Below, one piece after another: positions 11,870-22,465 of a stretch of 64,000 bases of DNA. A model generated the notes under the pieces. It was not told the DNA's origin. It saw nothing but the letters and a program-made list of their open reading frames with translations, and ran no database searches. Location of the stretch: the NCBI GenBank assembly GCA_963383645.1, contig OY726557.1:155497201-155561200 (forward strand). Reading direction: 5' to 3'. A program made the translations under genes and the position numbers. How positions within the stretch are numbered: position 1 is the first letter of the stretch; each line of letters opens with the position of its first letter. The stretch is from Muscardinus avellanarius. Its lineage: Eukaryota; Chordata; Mammalia; Rodentia; Gliridae.

Positions 11870-12055
11870 AGATGTCAACTACTAAGCCAAGCATGGGAAG
11901 GAGGGATAGGGAGGGAATGGGGTCGGGATCGGGTAGGGGCTTACTGGGCAATGTGTGCATGTATGTCTACAAAAGTATTTTCTTTGTACCATTATGATGT
12001 ATGAATACATTGCACCAATAAAAAATAAAAAAATAAAAAAAATAAAATAAAATAT
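11870..12055 (+). mobile_element. L1 3'UTR end
   Basis: Begins near actaagccaagcatgggaag, has the g-rich stretch gatagggagggaatggggtc, then gatgtatgaatacattgcac and caataaaaaataaaaaaat. It is a very short 5'-truncated L1 insertion. Its g-rich segment is intermediate between ordinary L1 3' ends here and the 3' ends of the composite elements (25799, 48235, 61056). Confidence 0.8.
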
Positions 12056-12171
12056 AGCAAGTTGTCTGTTTAAAAAGTACCTTTAGAAAGATAATGGACA
12101 CTCATCCTTAGTAAATGTTCCATACTTATAAGCCACGATACACCCACAGTATTTATCCTTAGTAATCTTTC

Positions 12172-12385
12172 TTACCAGGTGCAGTACACCTCTGTAATCT
12201 CAGATACTTAGGAGGTTGAGGCAGGAAGATGGCAAGTTTAAGGCCAGCCTTGGCCATTTTGCAAAACTATGTCACAAAATCAAATACAAAAACAAAAGGG
12301 CTGAGAATGTTTCTCAGTGAATATCTTGCCTAACATGTGGGAGGTCCTGGGCTTAATTCCTAGTGCCAGAAAAAAATAAATTACA
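12172..12385 (+). mobile_element. B1-ID SINE
   Basis: B1 half (accaggtgcagtacacctct, gaggttgaggcaggaagatg), linker and a right half. Unlike most copies here, the right half keeps the ID middle segment (atcttgcctaacatgtggga) before tcctgggcttaattcctagt. It may represent an older B1-ID dimer that predates the deletion defining the dID half. Confidence 0.75.
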
Positions 12386-12714
12386 GGATATATCTACAAA
12401 ATATCATTTTTGTTTCTATGATAAATTAAGATGATTGGTGCATAACAACAAATATCAATAACAGGAAGTGCAAAAAACACTAAAAATGTTACACATATTT
12501 AAAGTGAAGTTTAATGTGAAAGATAATAGTAATGATAACAATGAAAAATATCAAATTTGACCACTTGTACTTCAAAAATATCTAATGATACCTAATTGTT
12601 TTAAGTCATAAAAAAGAGAGGGTGATGGTGGTTATATTGAATAGCAAAAAGTATTTGCTGGAATAGATGTTTTCATATGTATGGACATCTTTCCAGTTTC
12701 TAAAGAATTCTATC

Positions 12715-12912
12715 CACAGTACTGGGAACTGAGCCCAGAGGCACTTTATCTCCAAACTATACTCTCAGCCTTTTTCTTATTTTTTTTGAAATTATAAAAC
12801 AGTAACTACTAAATTGCTTGAGGGTTTTGCTAAGTTGCTGAATCTGGCCTTATACCTACCATCCTTCTCTTTCAAGCCTTGGAAATACAGTGATTATGGG
12901 TGTGCATCACCC
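12715..12912 (-). mobile_element. B1-dID SINE, minus strand
   Basis: Reversed dID half (actgggaactgagcccagag), linker with T-run, then reversed B1 half (agttgctgaatctggcctta) ending near tgtgcatcaccca. Diverged. The 330 bp before it (12386-12714) hold nothing recognised. Confidence 0.72.
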
Positions 12913-13030
12913 ATAATCTTATGGGTGATCATATTACCTTATGTTAATATTAATTAATTAATCTTATATAATAGTAACCATATAATCTTATGAAATCTAT
13001 AATCTATAATCTTATAATCTTATAATCTAT
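12906..13030. repeat. Palindrome and ATAATCTT-rich tract
   Basis: A 24-bp inverted repeat (atcacccataa, 2-nt gap, ttatgggtgat) at about 12907-12930 is followed by AT-rich sequence in which ataatct/ataatctta is repeated several times between 12987 and 13030. It looks like local slippage at the edge of the SINE rather than a functional site. Confidence 0.6.
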
Positions 13031-13770
13031 CTGAAAGCATAGTCTTCATTCTGAACTTCTCACTGACCACTAAAATGTCAAGTTTTTCTTAACATTTAAT
13101 CTTGCCCCTTTTCTTGAGAATCATGGGAGACATTGCCTATTTGTGTCTGAGCTTAAACAAAAGTAACATTCTCTACCATCTGTCATTTCAATAACGGCAG
13201 GTACTTAAAATAAAATTAGTTAAAGGGTAATGCTACCTGGATCACTTGTGCACTACCCACAAACAGTTGATGGGGTAGTGTCTTTGCTGAAGTTCTTGTA
13301 TTCTCTTACTACTGCTCAGAAAATGAACACTAAGAACTGATCTCCACCAAACAGTGCTTTGACATTTTAGATCTATATGAAATTTTGATTTGAATTATAT
13401 TTTCAACATATTTTCTCAGAGAAATCTGATGCACACTGATATTAAAATAAAATAAATGACAAATCATGTAAATATGCTGAAAGTTCATCAAGCTCAGTTT
13501 ACCCAACTCTATAAATCACATCTTTCTAAGGTAATTTATGTAAGCATGTGAGATGTCTCTAGCACTTAAATTCCAAGATTTAATAGAAAATAGTAATATT
13601 GCCAGTTAGATTACTTAAAAATGTAAAGTAGATTTTACCTACTTTGTAATCTGGAGAAATACAAATAGCAAGTAAATTTTTTTTCTTTTTCATTAAAAAC
13701 AAAAATTATAAACACAAGCTGATTCACTTTACAACCATATAATCTTATAAAAAAATTCTAAATCTAATAT
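13031..13770. other. No recognised feature
   Basis: AT-rich sequence with no recognised repeat or coding signal. Confidence 0.5.
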
Positions 13771-13957
13771 GACTGTGGTGATCCATGCCTTTAAACCTAG
13801 TACTTAGGAGCCTGGGACAGGAGGATTGAAGTTTCCAGGATGGCCTCAGGAGTATAGAAAGACTCACAGAAACCTAGCAGTATACTGTTGAAACTAAGAA
13901 ATAAAAAAGGCTGAGGATGTAGCTTGGAGATAGAATGTCCCTGGGTTCAAGCTCTAG

Positions 13958-14000
<43 letters not shown>
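13771..14000 (+). mobile_element. B1-dID SINE with (AC)n tail
   Basis: B1 half (ctgtggtgatccatgccttt, cctgggacaggaggattgaa) and dID half (ggctgaggatgtagcttgga, ccctgggttcaagctctagt) lead straight into an (AC)n tract of about 40 bp at 13960-13999. The microsatellite occupies the tail position. Confidence 0.82.
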
Positions 14001-14001
<1 letters not shown>

Positions 14002-14099
14002 CATATATACACACAATACTCTTTTTAATTTTGATGTAGTATCATGTAGTTAAATTTTCATCTTTATTTTACTCAGTTTGATCACAAAAATAAACCTGA

Positions 14100-15330
14100 T
14101 ATAATAATTATTTTCTAACTAATTTTAAAAACTTTCAGGCATTAATGTGATATTGGATTCCTAGAATGTATTTGGAAAAGTCCCATTTCTTTCTGTTTCA
14201 CGAAATATACTGAGGAGTATCTGGATTGGCTCTTCTATAAAGGTTTAATAAAAATCACTTGGGAAACCATCTGGTCCTGGGCTTTTCAATCTCTTTGATT
14301 GCTATTGGTTGTTTTAAATTTTCTATATCTTCTTGACTCCATTTAGGAAGGTTGTATTTATCTAGAAAGTTGTCAATTTCTTACAGGTTTTCCATTTTGT
14401 TGGAGTTTAGTTTTTCAAAGTAGTTTATGATAATCCTCTGAATTTCTTCACTGTAGGTGGTAATGTCTCCTATTGCATCTCTTATCTTCATAATTTGTGT
14501 TGATTTTTTTGTTAAGTTGGCTAGTGGTTTATCTATCATGTTAATGTTTTTTTTGAGAAACCAGCTTTTGGTTTTGTTGATTCTGTATTTTTTATTCTAT
14601 ATGTCATTGATTTCTGCTCTGATTTTAATAACTTCCTGCCTTATACTGGCTTTGAAATTAGACTGTTCATATTTTTCAAGGGCTTTGAGGTGTGTCATTA
14701 GGTTATTTGATGATTTTCTTCTGTTCTTTATATGTGAGCACTGAGTGCTATGAATTTTGCTCTTAATACTGCCTTCAAAATGTCCCAGAGGTTTTGATAT
14801 ATTGTACCTCTATTTTTGTTTCTAGAAATTTCTGTATTTCACACCTTATTTCTTCTATGACACATTCTTCATTCAGAAGTGTGGTGCTTAGTCTCCACAT
14901 GTTTATGTGGTTTCTCTGGGTCCTCTTATAGTTAATTTCTAGTGTCATTCCATTATGGTCTGAAAAGACATGGGAAAGTATGTCACATTTTTTGAATTTT
15001 CTAGTGCTCACTTTGTGCCCCAGGATGTGATCTATTTTGGAGAAGGTTCCATGCTCCGCTGTTGTAGGGTGGAATATTCTATATGTGTCTAGCAGCTCCA
15101 GTGGTTGATGGTGTTCTTTATTTCTGAGGCATCTTTACTGACCTTTGACCTTTACTGACATCTTAGACCTTTAGAAGATCAGTCTAATGGTGTCAGAGAA
15201 TTGTTGAAGTCTTCCAGTATTATTGTATTGGGACTTATATGTGACTTAATGTCACAAAGAGTTTGTTTTATGAAAGTAGCTGCACCTGTGTTTGGTGCAT
15301 AAATGTTGACTATAATTTTTACATGAGTGA
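14100..15330 (-). mobile_element. L1 ORF2 fragment (endonuclease to early RT), minus strand
   Basis: Read on the minus strand from 15330 down to 14100 it passes through endonuclease sequence, the endonuclease-RT linker (peptide with INYKRTQRNHINMWRLSTTL around 14940-14880) and the start of RT up to the PGPDGF-equivalent near 14270. A local duplication of a tgacctttgac/tttactgac segment is visible at 15128-15165. The copy lacks the 3' half of L1, so its 3' end was lost after insertion or is separated from it. Confidence 0.8.
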
Positions 15331-15914
15331 TAGGTATAAAGTAACACACAAATGTATAATTTCCTCAAAACTACTTTAGTCTAGGTAAGAAGTTTTTATG
15401 TATTGTTAAAGTAATTTAAATTTAAAATTACTAACCGCTATATTTTTTTAAGGTTTCAATGCTTTATTATCTAAGACTGTAGACATTCCAGGAACTGTGT
15501 CTCAGTATGGTGCAGATGGTGGCCTACTTTATTTTTGCTGCATAAAATTGAAACTTAAAATGTCTATATCTAAGAAAAAAAAGTTTCCTAACTACTTTGC
15601 AGGACACACAGAATCACAGTGCATAAGATTATGGACTGTAGCAATAGTAACACAAATTTATTGTATTTATAAATTTGAGATCTAAGAAGTATGATAATAA
15701 AATTGATTTTTCTTATTTTAAAAGCATATGCATTTCAGTTTAAAATGTACTACAACCTTTCTTTTACCAACAGAAAGAGTAGAGAATTAAAAAATCAAGA
15801 CAAGAGAGAACTTTGTTTTCCAGATGGACAGGATAATTGAATAGAAGTCACTAAGAATTTTTATATTTGTTAATATTTGCTAATTCTGATTTTCTTATTG
15901 CCTGGTTTCCACTA
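15331..15914. other. No recognised feature
   Basis: AT-rich sequence. A short open frame at 15497-15685 shows no domain or family feature. Confidence 0.5.
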
Positions 15915-15916
15915 TT

Positions 15917-15963
<47 letters not shown>

Positions 15964-16172
15964 TTTTGGTAGTACTGGGGATGGAATCCAGGGGTTTTCT
16001 ATCCTCAGGCTACACTCCCAGCCCTATTTTATATTTTATTTGAAAACAGGGTCTCAGTAAGTTGCTGAGAGCCCAATAAATAGCTGAGGCTGGCTTCAAT
16101 TGTGTATGATCCTCCTGTTTCAGCCTCCCAAGAGCTGGGATTCCAAAAGTACACCACAACGCCCAACTCCAC
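15915..16172 (-). mobile_element. B1-dID SINE with (ATTT)n tail, minus strand
   Basis: An (ATTT)n tract at about 15917-15966 is the reversed tail. It leads into the reversed dID half (ggtagtactggggatggaat, caggctacactcccagccct), linker, and reversed B1 half (tcagcctcccaagagctggg). Confidence 0.88.
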
Positions 16173-16283
16173 TATTTTAATTAGTCAATAAAATACTTTC
16201 CTATATAATACGCCCTTAACATGTCTTTTTCCTGGGCACTTATGAGATTTCCACTTAATTTTAGTTTTTTAGAAACAATATTG

Positions 16284-16547
16284 AGGCCGGGCATGGTGGC
16301 GCACGCTTGTAATCCCCAAGCTTGAGAGGTGGAGACAGGAGGATTGCACAGGTTCGAAGCCAGCCGCACTGGCTTAAGAGACCCTGTTTCCAAATAAAAT
16401 ATAAAGAGGTCTGGGAGTGTAGCCCGGAGGTAGAAGAGCTTCCAGGAACGCCAGTACCACCAAAAAAAAAAGAAGAAGAAGAAGAAGAAGAAGAAGAAGA
16501 AGAAGAAGAAGAAGAAGAAGAAGAAGAAGAAGAAGAAGAAGGAGAAA
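16284..16547 (+). mobile_element. B1-dID SINE with (GAA)n tail
   Basis: B1 half (gccgggcatggtggcgcacg), dID half (ggtctgggagtgtagcccgg) and a (GAA)n tail of about 70 bp (16471-16541). Flanks share a likely target-site duplication (aaacaatattg before, aaaaaatattg after). The subfamily is the less diverged one in this window, with agccagccgcactggcttaa. The glutamate-rich open frame across the tail is a microsatellite artefact. Confidence 0.9.
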
Positions 16548-16574
16548 AAATATTGTGATGTAGCTGCTTTTATT

Positions 16575-16712
16575 TATTTTTATTTTTTGGCCTATTTTTA
16601 TATTTTTGAAACAGGGTCTTACGCCAGCACGGCTGGCTTCGAACCTGTGCGATCCTCCTGTCTCCGCCTCCCAAGAGCTGGGATTACAAGCATGCGCCAC
16701 CACGCCCGGCGA
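16575..16712 (-). mobile_element. B1 half of SINE, minus strand
   Basis: Reversed B1 half with gaaacagggtcttacgccag and ccaccacgcccggc. It is the same low-divergence subfamily as the plus-strand copy at 16284, in opposite orientation only about 30-40 bp after its tail. The dID half is missing or reduced to a T-rich stretch. Confidence 0.85.
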
Positions 16713-17112
16713 TACTTTTCTCTTTAAACTCATTAGACTCATTAGGATTCACTGATGTTCTTTAGCTGATAATTTGAAAATTTTCACCAAATATGGGATT
16801 TTTGCTTTATTTTTGTTTGTTTTTTTATATCATTTCTTTGTTTTTCTGAGATTATCCTTATAAGTAGATTAGACATTTTAATTTTTAAAGATATTTGAGG
16901 ATATGTTTAGTTTTCCAATTTTTATCTTTTTCTTAGATTGATATTTTGCAGTCTTTAAGTTTTTTTTTTTTTTACTTTTATTAGTTAGAGTCTTCCAATG
17001 GATTCATAATTTATTACAACTTTCTCTTCCAGAATTTTCTTTTGAATTTATTTCCATTTTTCATTTTATATTAAAATATACTATATGTAATATTAGTTAA
17101 AATTATGTTTAT
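16713..17112. other. No recognised feature
   Basis: T-rich low-complexity sequence with no element I can assign. Confidence 0.5.
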
Positions 17113-17315
17113 GTAGCAAGGCATGGTTGCACATATTTGTAATCCCAGTACTTGAGAGGGTAATATAGGAGGATCACAAGTACAAGGCCAGCTTTAGCAA
17201 ATGAGTAAGAACCTCAATATCTTAGAAATCATTTCCAAAAATAAAAATAAAGAGGAACTGGGGATGTAGCTCAGATATGCAATGCCTCTAGATTAAATTC
17301 CCAGTACCAAAAATT
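17113..17315 (+). mobile_element. B1-dID SINE
   Basis: B1 half (gcaaggcatggttgcacata, then cccagtacttgagaggg), linker, dID half (gaactggggatgtagctcag) ending ttcccagtacc. Moderately diverged. Confidence 0.82.
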
Positions 17316-18109
17316 ATCTTTAATCATTTTATTATGTCTTATTCTTGAAGTACACAATCCCCAACTTACAATTTATAATTTTTCAACTTCATATTTGTTT
17401 AAACTTCATATTTTTTCAGATATGATAAATATTCAAAAATTTCATATTTTACATTTTGAATTTTTATCTTTTCTTGAACCAGCAAAGTGCAATATAAGAC
17501 TTTCTCATGCTGGACAATAACAGACGTCCACAGTTTTATTAGCCACACAAAAACAACGGTAAACAATGTATATACTCTACAATGTAGTGATGCCAGCATT
17601 TGTGTGTGTGTTTATTGGTATATTACAGATATTCTGCATGTTTTATAAGATATTCAACACTTTCATGTAAAATAGGCTTCATGAAGTCTAGTTGAAATGT
17701 CCAAAGCACAATTAATAAAAGATAGTCTAGGTTATGTTTGGTAGGACTGGACTCACAATTTTGTAAATTTTTATGAGTTTATTTGGATATAAAACAATTG
17801 GAAGTTAAAAATTAGTGCACATACTAGTTAAAGCCTTTTGTGCTAGAAGCAATATCATCTTTTTATATGACTTGCAATTTTGAAACAGAAATTATAAATA
17901 CTATATTACATAGATTTGGAATTTTGTAATAATCCTTCGTTAGTATTATTTCTTTGGTGTACAAGTATGCAATGGACGACTAAAATTGCCTTTGTAAAAG
18001 ACACTTGCCCTTTGCTTTCAACTCCTTGTAAAGGACCTCCAAGCTCAAGAAAAGTCCTGCCACATAGGTAGATATCAGTTTGATTTCTGGAGTAAATGAA
18101 GACTTAATT
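17316..18109. other. No recognised feature
   Basis: AT-rich sequence. Open frames are short and without family resemblance. Confidence 0.5.
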
Positions 18110-18540
18110 CATCTATGTTATAGTCATCACGTCTGCATGAACTAACCCTATTGAAAATAATAGCAGTTGTTTCTCAGGTGAGTTTCTTTGATTGGACATA
18201 GTCAGCATTTTTTTCCACATGTCATTGCTGGGGGAAATAAGCACTGTCTCCTTGGCTCCCCAGAGGAAGATAGCAAGAAGCTTCTGTTCCTTAGTGTCTT
18301 TTAAACTTTTAAACATCGGTGTCCTCCTTCTGTTAATTTTAATCACTACATTTTGACTGTGACATACCATATACATGAGGATCTTGGATTTTCTGAGGTT
18401 TATGAGTTCCTCTAGTAAATTATTAAACATGAGAGTGATTTTGAGGATACTCAAATTAGAATTGGTGTCAGAAATGAGGGCCTGTTGTGGTGCCTCCTAA
18501 CATTTTCAACTAGGCTAATTTCTGGCTGATTATTGCGAAT
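18110..18540 (-). mobile_element. Possible ancient ERVL-like LTR remnant, minus strand
   Basis: On the minus strand the segment has gaggaactcataaacctcag, a tatatggt block, ttatttcccccagcaatgac and gaaactcacctgag, in an order that resembles old ERVL-class LTRs of placental mammals. No partner LTR, primer-binding site or internal region is visible. A 113-codon minus-strand open frame (18113-18454) starts with TTG and is not recognisable as a protein. I read it as chance within the repeat. Confidence 0.35.
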
Positions 18541-18775
18541 GTATGTAGGTTTAGATTCATATACATACACATACCCAGACACACATTTTTGCATGGTCTG
18601 TTAAAAAGACAAGATCTCTAAGCCACCCTTCCTACATGGAAAATTTCCAACCTCTTCTTTCAGCTTATCTTGTTGGAGTTAGGATTTAAATTTCTTTAAC
18701 ATAGATGTAGATTGTCTCAATATGAGCACTAGTTCTCATCAGAGATATATAAAAGATCAACATTAAGTAAAATGG

Positions 18776-19390
18776 AAATGATAGAATTTCCATTCTATAG
18801 AGTAATGCAGGGTAAAGGTGGAAAAACCATTTGACATTATGTAATACACTAACATAATATTCTCTAGTTTTATACATTTTTCTGCAAATGACATAATTCT
18901 GTTCTTTATGGCTGAGTAATTCCATTGTGTGTATATACCCCATTTTCTATCTGTCCATCTGTTGAAAGTCACTGTTTGTTTCACAATTTGGCTGTTGTGA
19001 ATTATGTAGCTATAAATATTAATAAGCATATATCATTATAGTGTTTTATATTTAATTATTTGGTATTAAGTAATATATAAAACTTTAAAAGTTATCAAGG
19101 AGTTATATAGCTGAATAATATGGTGGTTCATTGCTAGTCTTTTGAGAAACCTCCATATTGATCACCATAGTGTTTTTACAAATTTGCAATTCTACAAACA
19201 GTGTTTAAGAATTCCTATTTCCTTTCTACATTCTCCCCAGAATTTGTTATTGAGTGTATTCGTGATAATTGCATTCTAACTGGAGTTAAATGGAATCTCA
19301 GTGTAGATTTGGTTTTCATTTTTCTGATTGCTAATGATATTAAACATGTTTTTATTAGTCATTTTTATTTCTTCTTTTGAGAAATTTTTT
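18776..19390 (-). mobile_element. L1 3' part (ORF2 end), minus strand
   Basis: Minus-strand reading gives the C-terminal end of ORF2 (an MGYIHTMELLSHKEQNYVIC-like stretch at about 18940-18880), with the upstream atggttc and ggagaa blocks at 19100-19250. Frame breaks are numerous. It is interrupted on its 5' side by the next L1. Confidence 0.75.
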
Positions 19391-20045
19391 CTTTTCTACT
19401 ATTTTTAAAAATTTTTTATTGGTGCATTGTAGTCATACACCTTAATGATGTACAAGATGGTAGAGGCATATATGCACACATCACTCATTTAGCCTTTCCC
19501 CAATTTCCACCCCATTCCCTCCCTTCTCATGTTTGGCTTACTGATGGACTTTGGTATGCTTGTGAATGCACATCATGGAACATTAGGGAATTTTCCTCTT
19601 CCCCCTCCCTGCCCCATAAGTTAATTCATTTTATTTGCTCATCTATGCTTTCTCCTCCTTTGTATAGAGTTTCTCCTTTGACCCTTTTCTCTCAAGCTTC
19701 TTCGTATTAGAGAGAACATCTGATTTTTTTTACTTTTTGTGACTGACTAATCTCACTTAGCATAATGTTCTATTAATTTCTCTGTAAGTTATATAAATTT
19801 GTTCTTTTTATGGGTGAATAAAATTCTATGGTGTACACATACCAGTTTTGTAATCATTCATCTGTTGATGAGCATCTTGGCTATTTTCATAGTTTGGCAA
19901 TGGTGAATTATGCAGCTATAAACATAGATACACATGCATTAGTTTAATAGTTTGATTTTCATTATTTTGGGTAGAAACCCAGAAGTGTTATTGTTGATTC
20001 ATATGGTAGGTTCATTCCCATTAAGAAGTTGCTATTGAATCTAAG
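19391..20045 (-). mobile_element. L1 3' end (3'UTR and ORF2 end), minus strand
   Basis: The T-rich start (tattggtgcattgtagtcat) is the reversed poly(A)/AATAAA region. It is followed by the reversed 3'UTR (ccaccccattccctcccttc) and the end of ORF2 up to about 20040, where it is 5'-truncated. It repeats the same L1 interval as 18776-19390, so it is a separate insertion, probably into that older copy. Confidence 0.85.
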
Positions 20046-20449
20046 TGCCCATTATTTTTTTGGTGGAACTTTTTTCTCAGCTCAATTGATGATTACAGTG
20101 GATTTTTTAGTGTTGTTTTTAAAGACTAAAAATAGATTATTGAATATGCTTTTTTATTATTGCTTTAGTATCTGAATACATATATCCAACATATTAAAGA
20201 ATATTCACATTTTATTTATTGAGTTATTAGTTTAGGGTAAGTCACCAATGGGCAAGTTGAAGTATGTGGAACAATTATTCTGTTTTAAAGTAATAAATAA
20301 AATACAGTATTGAACCTTTATACATTCATAAGCATTCATACCACTATTAAATACTTAAAATATGCAAGAGTTGTGTTTTATTACCATCTATAAAATTTAA
20401 TTATTTTCCTTCATAGAAGACAGATGGGTTTTGAAAAACACTTTAAAAC
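20046..20449. other. No recognised feature
   Basis: AT-rich. The first bases may be the 5' continuation of the L1 at 18776-19390, but the match is too weak to assert. Confidence 0.45.
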
Positions 20450-20458
20450 CTAATAAGT

Positions 20459-20676
20459 AGCTGGGCGTGGTGGCGCACGCTTGTAATCCCCGCTTGGGAG
20501 GCTGAGATAGGAGGATGGCGCAGGTTCCAAGCCAGCCGCGCTGGCTTAAGAGACCCTGTTTCCAAATTTAAAAAAGTATAAATATACGTACTGGGAGTGT
20601 ACCCTGGAGGTAGAAGGGTTTCCAGAAACCCCAGTTCCACCAAAACAAACAAACAAACAAACAAACAAACAAAAAG
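20459..20676 (+). mobile_element. B1-dID SINE with (CAAA)n tail and TSD
   Basis: B1 half (gctgggcgtggtggcgcacg), linker with AAAGTATAAATATACGT, dID half (actgggagtgtaccctggag) and (CAAA)n tail. The TSD ctaataagt is at 20450-20458 and 20677-20685. The right-hand copy abuts the start of the SNRPD1 pseudogene, so the SINE landed in the pseudogene's own upstream duplication. Confidence 0.93.
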
Positions 20677-20685
20677 CTAATAAGT

Positions 20686-21336
20686 GGCAGCAGACGCTTA
20701 AAGCCATTCATCCAACCCACGCTCGGTCCTCGGTGGTCGGGTTCTATATGTTCTTGGGCCGCAGGTGACAGCGCCGCCAGGATGAAGCTCGTGAGGTTTT
20801 TGATGAAATTGAGTCATGAAACTGTAACCATTGAATTGAAGAATGAAACACTGGTCCGTGGACCAATTACAGGTGTAGATGTCAGCATGAACACACATCT
20901 GAAGGCTGTGAAAAGGACCCTGAAGAACAGGGAACCCGTACAGCTGGAAACACTGAGTATTCGAGGAAATAGCATCCGGTATTTAATCTGCCAGACAGCT
21001 CACCTCTGGATACACTACTTGCAGATGTTGAACCTAAGGCGAAGTCTAAAAAAAGGGAGGCTGTTGCAGGAAGAGGTCGAGGCGGAGGGAGAGGAAGAGG
21101 ACGTGGTCGTGGCAGAGGAAGAGAGGGTCCTAGGCGATAATGCCTCTCAAGATTATTCTTTAATAGTGATAAATCATTTAGGACATCTTTTGTACAGGTT
21201 TTGTTAGTTTTTAATAAAAAAAATGTGGGCATAGTCCCACTGTGTCTGCGTTGTAAGAGTTTCCTCTGCATTTGTGACATTAACAGTGAGATCGAGGCAG
21301 TCCCATTCTTAGATGATCGTATTTTAATTTTTGTTT
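20686..21336 (+). pseudogene. SNRPD1: SNRPD1 (SmD1) processed pseudogene
   Basis: A retrocopy of the mRNA for the core spliceosomal protein SmD1, which helps form the heptameric Sm ring on U1, U2, U4 and U5 snRNAs. The 5'UTR (20686-20781), the coding part and the 3'UTR are continuous without introns, as expected for reverse-transcribed mRNA. The ATG at 20782 starts [19 protein letters not shown] and continues with the Sm motif ([12 protein letters not shown]) and [15 protein letters not shown] one-base deletion after IRYL (about 20983) throws the frame. The true downstream frame (an [21 protein letters not shown] stretch) continues to a stop at 21138-21140, including the Arg-Gly tail. Substitutions at conserved positions add to the damage. 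It is non-coding. Confidence 0.95.
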
Positions 21337-21409
21337 CCGCAGTGCTGGGCTAGAACCCAGGTCCACAGGAAGCAAGCAGGTTCTACTATTCAGCTGCCGC
21401 CCATCTTTA
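21337..21409 (-). mobile_element. ID-like SINE, minus strand
   Basis: Minus-strand reading starts gatgggcggcagctgaatag, passes gcttgcttcctgtggacctg and ends with ggttctagcccagcac, an ID body with diverged A and B boxes. It sits in the 3'UTR of the SNRPD1 retrocopy. Confidence 0.65.
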
Positions 21410-21841
21410 ATTTTTCTTTCATGGTGAGTATATACTTTATTCCACATGCACTGAATAAGTGTTTTATTGGTTTGCTTTGATCTCGGTATGGAACTTAGTT
21501 ACAGGTGAAATGTGTTTTTCTGATGTTTCTGAAATGAGTTCTTGTAAAATGGGGTCTAAAATTGAAATCAGAAGCCATTCATTTCGTTGTCATTTTTAAT
21601 GGCTTTGTATCTTCAGCTTCTTCGGTGGGTTCCCAGTAGACCAATTTTTGTGTTCTCGTGGATTGAATCTCCAGAAAAAAGTAAACTAGATTATCATTTG
21701 TAAGCAGTGTTGAAACCTGTTAGCGTGGAATATAGCTGTCAGGCTTTTTTTACCAAGTACTTCATAAGGAGTCCTTTGAGAACTGAAGGGGTGAAGGGGG
21801 AAGATTGCTTCACTTGATAACAAAATGATTCCCACCCCACC

Positions 21842-22006
21842 CCCATGGTACTAAGGATTGAACCAAAGGTGTTCTACCTCTGAGCTACACCTCCAGCCCT
21901 TATTTTTGGTTTTGAAAAAAGGCCTTGCTAAGTTGCTGAGGCTGGCCTCAAACCTGCAATCTTCCATTCTGAGCCTCCCAAGTACTGAGGTTACAGGCAT
22001 GTACCT
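21842..22006 (-). mobile_element. B1-dID SINE, minus strand
   Basis: Reversed dID half (ccatggtactaaggattgaa, gagctacacctccagccctt), linker, reversed B1 half (gttgctgaggctggcctcaa, gagcctcccaagtactgagg). The B1 end is shortened. Confidence 0.85.
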
Positions 22007-22025
22007 CATTAAAAAGAATCTGGAG

Positions 22026-22123
22026 GGCCAGGCGTGGTGGCGCACGCTTGTAATCCCCGCGCTTGTGAGGCAGAGACAGGAGGCTCGCACAGGTTCGAAG
22101 CCAGCCGCGAATGCTGGCTTAGG
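22026..22123 (+). mobile_element. 3'-truncated B1 monomer without A-tail
   Basis: Begins ggccaggcgtggtggcgcac and stops at gctggctta in the B1 body, with no linker, dID half or poly(A). It is bounded by similar sequences aagaatctggag (22014-22025) and aagaatctagaa (22124-22135), which look like a TSD. The B1 portion is little diverged, so the shortening probably happened at insertion or by a precise later deletion. Confidence 0.8.
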
Positions 22124-22294
22124 AAGAATCTAGAAAGTTTATTTTAATTGGTTAAACTCTGAGAAGAATTGTCTCAGTATATAAAATTCCTTGTAAAGCT
22201 GGCTACCATTAGGAAGAAATCTAACATCGAGGATTTGGGGCCCTCATCTCTTTTTCTCTCCCTCCCTTCCCACCAACCCATACATATATATTTT

Positions 22295-22295
<1 letters not shown>

Positions 22296-22357
<62 letters not shown>

Positions 22358-22465
22358 TTTTTTTTGAGACAGTGTCTAGCCAAGTTTCCCAAGCTGGCTG
22401 GCAATCATACTGTCTCAGCCTCCTAAGTACTGGGATTACAAGTATGCATCATCATGCCCAATTGA
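22296..22465 (-). mobile_element. B1-type SINE with (AT)n, minus strand
   Basis: An (AT)n tract (about 22300-22340) and T-run (22341-22366) precede a reversed B1 half (gagacagtgtctagccaagt, ctcagcctcctaagtactgg). The dID half is absent, so this is a monomer or a copy whose right half became the AT tract. Confidence 0.82.

Noticed and set aside
16322..16742. Poly-glutamate and poly-leucine open frames on opposite strands
   Set aside because: Both are readings of the (GAA)n tail of the SINE at 16284.
18113..18454. 113-codon minus-strand frame
   Set aside because: Begins with TTG, no recognisable domain, and coincides with a possible LTR relic.
20782..21207. A 141-codon frame that could be called an SmD1-like gene
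   Set aside because: The frame leaves the SmD1 frame after about 67 residues through a one-base deletion. There are no introns, and the 3'UTR and a SINE in the flanking duplication show a retrocopy.
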